DNA from: Armatimonadota bacterium
Lineage (GTDB): Bacteria > Sysuimicrobiota > Sysuimicrobiia > Sysuimicrobiales > JACQTN01
Assembly (NCBI GenBank): GCA_016210785.1
Contig: JACQTN010000201.1
Span: forward strand, 1-6,388
Length of the DNA: 6,388 nt
Direction of reading: 5' to 3'
Position 1 is the first letter of the stretch. Each line of letters starts with the position of its first letter. The notes under the pieces were generated by a model. That model ran no database searches. It had not been told where the DNA came from and was given only the letters and a program-made list of their open reading frames with translations. Positions 4,439-6,388 of the stretch are shown here, piece by piece. Position numbers and translations under genes: made by a program.

Positions 4439-4462
4439 GGGTGGGGGGACTGGGGGGAGGGG
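4439..4462 (+). repeat. G-quadruplex motif
   Basis: Four plus-strand G runs separated by 1-3 nt: GGG (4439-4441), six G (4443-4448), six G (4452-4457) and GGGG (4459-4462). This meets the usual G3+N1-7 rule. It lies 129-152 bp upstream of the cyclase start, on the non-template side relative to that minus-strand gene's template (the G-rich strand is the template). It partly overlaps the stem at 4452-4476, so the two folds would compete. Confidence 0.6.
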
Positions 4463-4476
4463 AAGGTCCTCCCCCC
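4452..4476 (-). terminator. Second GC-rich hairpin, possible terminator
   Basis: GGGGGGAGG (4452-4460) and CCTCCCCCC (4468-4476) form a perfect 9-bp stem with a 7-nt loop, about 17 nt beyond the first hairpin in the minus-strand reading direction. No U tract follows. It may back up the 4493-4523 hairpin, or be an RNA 3'-end stabiliser. A weaker 6-bp stem, CCCACC/GGTGGG (4428-4445), follows. Confidence 0.45.
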
Positions 4477-4492
4477 GTCGGACACTTGGTGA

Positions 4493-4523
4493 GGGGTGGA
4501 GTGGCGCAAAGACACTCCACCCC
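4493..4523 (-). terminator. Strong hairpin just after the binding-protein gene
   Basis: GGGGTGGAGTG (4493-4503) and CACTCCACCCC (4513-4523) form a perfect 11-bp stem with a 9-nt loop. It begins 11 nt after the stop of the peptide-binding protein in the minus direction, the expected place for an operon-end terminator. There is no U run behind it, so it would be an atypical intrinsic terminator or an mRNA-end stabiliser. Confidence 0.6.
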
Positions 4524-4534
4524 ACCTTAATAGG

Positions 4535-6136
4535 CTAGCGCGTAATCTCAATCCACCGGAACGGCATGAATCCCAGCGTGAGGGAAAAAGTCCTCAGACC
4601 CTTCACGCGAGGGTTTAGCAGATAGACGAACTTCGTGTACATGACGGGAATCAGCGGCGCCTCCATGGCCACCATGCGGTCCGCCTGCTGGTAGAAGGCG
4701 ATGCGGCGCACGCGGTCGGTGGCGGCGTTGGCCTGGTCGATCAGCCGGTCGAAGGCCGGGTTGTTGTAGTTGGGCCGGTTGAGGGCCGATTGGGTGTGCA
4801 GCCACAGCTCCAGGAAGTAGTTGGGATCGGGGTTCACGGCGCTCCACCCCGTCATGAACGAGGGTAGCACGTCGCGCCGGTTCATCGCCGCGGTGAAGCT
4901 GGCGAACTCCTGGAGCTGCACCTGGATGTTAACGCCCAGGGAGTCCTTGAGCATGGCGGCGATGGGCTCGGTCATCATCCGGTAGTCCGCGGTCACGGGG
5001 TTCACCGCCATCAGCAGGGTGGGCAGGCCGCGCCCGCCCGGATATCCGGCCTCGGCCATCAGCTCCCGCGCCCGCCCCGGGTTGTAGTCCAGCCCCTTGA
5101 GCTTGAGATCGTGGGCCAGGACGCCGGGGGGCAGCATGCCGGCCGCGGGGATGTACAGACCGTGGAAGACCTGGTTGATGACCCTGACCTTGTCGATGGC
5201 GTGGGCGAAGGCCTGGCGCACCCGGATGTCACGGAACGGCGCGTACACCCGCGGGTTCAGCACCAGGAACTGCGTCTGGGACCGCTCCCACTCCTTCATG
5301 TCCTTGCTGAGCCGAGGATCGTTCCTGATACGCGGATAGTCGCCCAGCGGCACCAGGACCGTGTCTAGCTCGCCGTTCTGGTACATGGCGAGTTGCGTGG
5401 CCGGCTCCGGCACGATGGGCATGACGATCCGGTCCACCTTGGGCCGCCCCTCGAAGTACCGGTCGAAGGCCTCATACTCCACCCGCGAGCGGTGGATCCA
5501 CTCCTTGACCTTCCAGGGCCCCGTGCCGATGGGATGAGTCTCCGCCCAGTTCGCGCCGCCCCGCTCCACCGCCTCGCGGGCGACGAACGCCGTGGACACG
5601 TGGGTGAGACGCACGAGCAGGTCGCCCCGCGGCGGCGAGGTGAGGCGGATCTCCACCGTGAGCGGGTCGATCACCCGGACCCCTGACAGTTCCCTGGCCT
5701 GGCCCTTGTTGACCTCGTCGTACCCCATCACGTCTGAGACCAGGAGACGGGCGTTGGGCGAGCGAGACTCCGGCGATGCCAGCCGCGACAGGGAGTACTT
5801 CACGTCGTTGGCGTCGGCCTTGCGCCCGTTGTGGAAGTAGATGTTGTCGCGCAGCCGGAAGGTGTAAACCAGGCCGTCCCTGGACACGGTCCAACTCTGG
5901 GCCGCCAGCGGCACGACCCGCATGCGCTCATCGAGCGTCACCAGCGGCGTGTAGACCTGCGGCGTGACAGTGCCCGACCCGAAGTCCGCCGACCGGTGCG
6001 GGTCGATGTGGGGCGGCTCCCCCAGCAGGGCGTAGCGGAAGACCGTGGGCGCCTGCGCGCTGGTGGTCGCCAGGCCCCCCAGCAGCGTGACGGCGATGGC
6101 GATGACGGCGATCCCGGCAGCGATTCTCCTGTGCAT
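4535..6136 (-). CDS. Family-5 peptide/oligopeptide ABC transporter substrate-binding protein
   Basis: A 533-residue extracytoplasmic solute-binding protein (SBP_bac_5; DppA/OppA-like), normal length. Residues 1-29 are a signal peptide: MHRR, a hydrophobic core (IAAGIAVIAIAVTLLGGLA) and an AQA cleavage motif; there is no lipobox Cys, so it is probably a free periplasmic protein. Family motifs follow: FRYALLGEPPHIDPHRSAD (~33-51), PLAAQSW (~76-82), YTFRLRDNIYFHNGR (~91-105) with DVKYSL (~111-116), HPIGTGPWKV (201-210), FRDIRVRQAFAHAIDK (301-316), ARELMAEAGYPGG (~356-368) and NYNNPAFDRLIDQA (456-469). It binds peptides or similar ligands and delivers them to a Dpp/Opp-type permease. The start is ATG 6136, after a GGGGGG (6149-6144) at 7 nt; upstream sequence in the same frame is out-of-frame permease and spacer. 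The permease gene ends 92 nt upstream, so they probably form one operon. Confidence 0.92.
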   Translation of the reverse strand: MHRRIAAGIAVIAIAVTLLGGLATTSAQAPTVFRYALLGEPPHIDPHRSADFGSGTVTPQVYTPLVTLDERMRVVPLAAQSWTVSRDGLVYTFRLRDNIYFHNGRKADANDVKYSLSRLASPESRSPNARLLVSDVMGYDEVNKGQARELSGVRVIDPLTVEIRLTSPPRGDLLVRLTHVSTAFVAREAVERGGANWAETHPIGTGPWKVKEWIHRSRVEYEAFDRYFEGRPKVDRIVMPIVPEPATQLAMYQNGELDTVLVPLGDYPRIRNDPRLSKDMKEWERSQTQFLVLNPRVYAPFRDIRVRQAFAHAIDKVRVINQVFHGLYIPAAGMLPPGVLAHDLKLKGLDYNPGRARELMAEAGYPGGRGLPTLLMAVNPVTADYRMMTEPIAAMLKDSLGVNIQVQLQEFASFTAAMNRRDVLPSFMTGWSAVNPDPNYFLELWLHTQSALNRPNYNNPAFDRLIDQANAATDRVRRIAFYQQADRMVAMEAPLIPVMYTKFVYLLNPRVKGLRTFSLTLGFMPFRWIEITR

Positions 6137-6228
6137 TCTGCGTCCCCCCTTCACCGCGTCGATCTGCCCGAACTTTCTTACTTCCCTCTGCCCGCGCTCA
6201 TGCCTGTCCGCGCCGCTGCCCGGCCCGC

Positions 6229-6388
6229 TCACGCGCGCTGGAACCGGGGATCCATCGCCTCCGCCAGGCCCTCGCCAAAAAAGTTGAGGGCCAGGATCGT
6301 GAGCGACAGCGCGGCGCACGGCACCATGATCAGGTACGGATAGCTCTGCATGTGCTGAAAGGCGTCGGCAATCAGCACGCCCCACGAC
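6229..6388 (-). CDS. DppC/OppC-type ABC permease, C-terminal 52 residues
   Basis: The visible 3' end reads SWGVLIADAFQHMQSYPYLI, MVPCAALSLTILALNFFGEG, LAEAMDPRFQRA, stop (TGA 6231-6229). This is the end of the inner-membrane permease of dipeptide/oligopeptide/nickel ABC transporters: WG.L...A, a final membrane segment with P..A..LT.LA.N..G, then GL..A.DPR, the invariant end of DppC/OppC proteins. It works with a DppB-like partner and two ATPases, presumably further upstream outside the window, and with the binding protein that follows. The 5' part is cut off by the window. Confidence 0.9.
   Translation of the reverse strand, partial: SWGVLIADAFQHMQSYPYLIMVPCAALSLTILALNFFGEGLAEAMDPRFQRA

Noticed and set aside
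3243..4530. Long plus-strand open frames (3243-4394 and 3532-4530) opposite the cyclase
   Set aside because: They are shadows of a GC-rich gene: low-complexity Arg/Ala/Pro/Ser products with no family motif, whereas the minus frame shows clear DUF4392 motifs.
6137..6385. N-terminal extension of the peptide-binding protein up to 6385
   Set aside because: The signal peptide starts at ATG 6136 with a ribosome site; the extension is an out-of-frame reading of the permease gene and spacer.
1..6388. CRISPR arrays, tRNA or rRNA genes, insertion-sequence ends
   Set aside because: No regularly spaced repeats, cloverleaf-like segments, rRNA signatures or transposase motifs were seen on either strand.

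Overview
The window is GC-rich bacterial DNA, probably from an uncultured environmental lineage. The gene content resembles what is often seen in candidate phyla such as Methylomirabilota/Rokubacteria, Sysuimicrobiota-like groups or Chloroflexota, but there is no marker gene and this placement is a weak inference. The peptide-binding protein has a cleavable signal without a lipobox cysteine, which fits a periplasm better than a Gram-positive lipoprotein. Several stop codons are TGA, so the standard bacterial code applies.

Left third (1-1175): part of an integron-type gene-cassette array read on the minus strand. Two attC-like sites (451-523 and 1086-1175) have paired R boxes, a foldable stem and an unpaired base on the same arm, and both are oriented with the minus strand. 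They delimit one complete cassette of 635 bp (1091 down to 457), which holds a toxin-antitoxin pair: a PF09720-type antitoxin followed by a ParE-type toxin gene broken by an in-frame TGA. The next cassette (456 leftward) holds a second pair: an AF2212/DUF104-like antitoxin and a PemK/MazF-type toxin that runs off the window. The third attC-bearing unit to the right has no recognisable gene. No integrase gene is visible.

Middle (1176-1950): a debris-like zone with a plus-strand ribbon-helix-helix antitoxin (1427-1672) whose toxin is missing, facing a frameshifted C-terminal remnant of a glyoxalase/VOC protein (1734-1948). The two antitoxins at 1055 and 1427 share an arrangement in which a -10-like hexamer ends exactly 6 nt before the start codon, suggesting leaderless transcripts.

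Right two thirds (1952-6388), all minus strand: a 400-residue protein combining two undefined N-terminal regions (one PsbP/DcrB-like) with a C-terminal DnaJ-type zinc-finger module but no J domain; a DUF4392-type D-glutamate cyclase; a GC-rich structured intergenic segment with tandem hairpins and a G-quadruplex motif; a complete family-5 peptide/oligopeptide-binding protein; and the C-terminus of a DppC/OppC-type permease. Permease and binding protein probably form the end of one peptide-uptake operon, closed by the hairpins at 4452-4523. The cyclase and the zinc-finger gene each have their own Shine-Dalgarno sequence and are separated by 130 nt, so they may or may not be cotranscribed.
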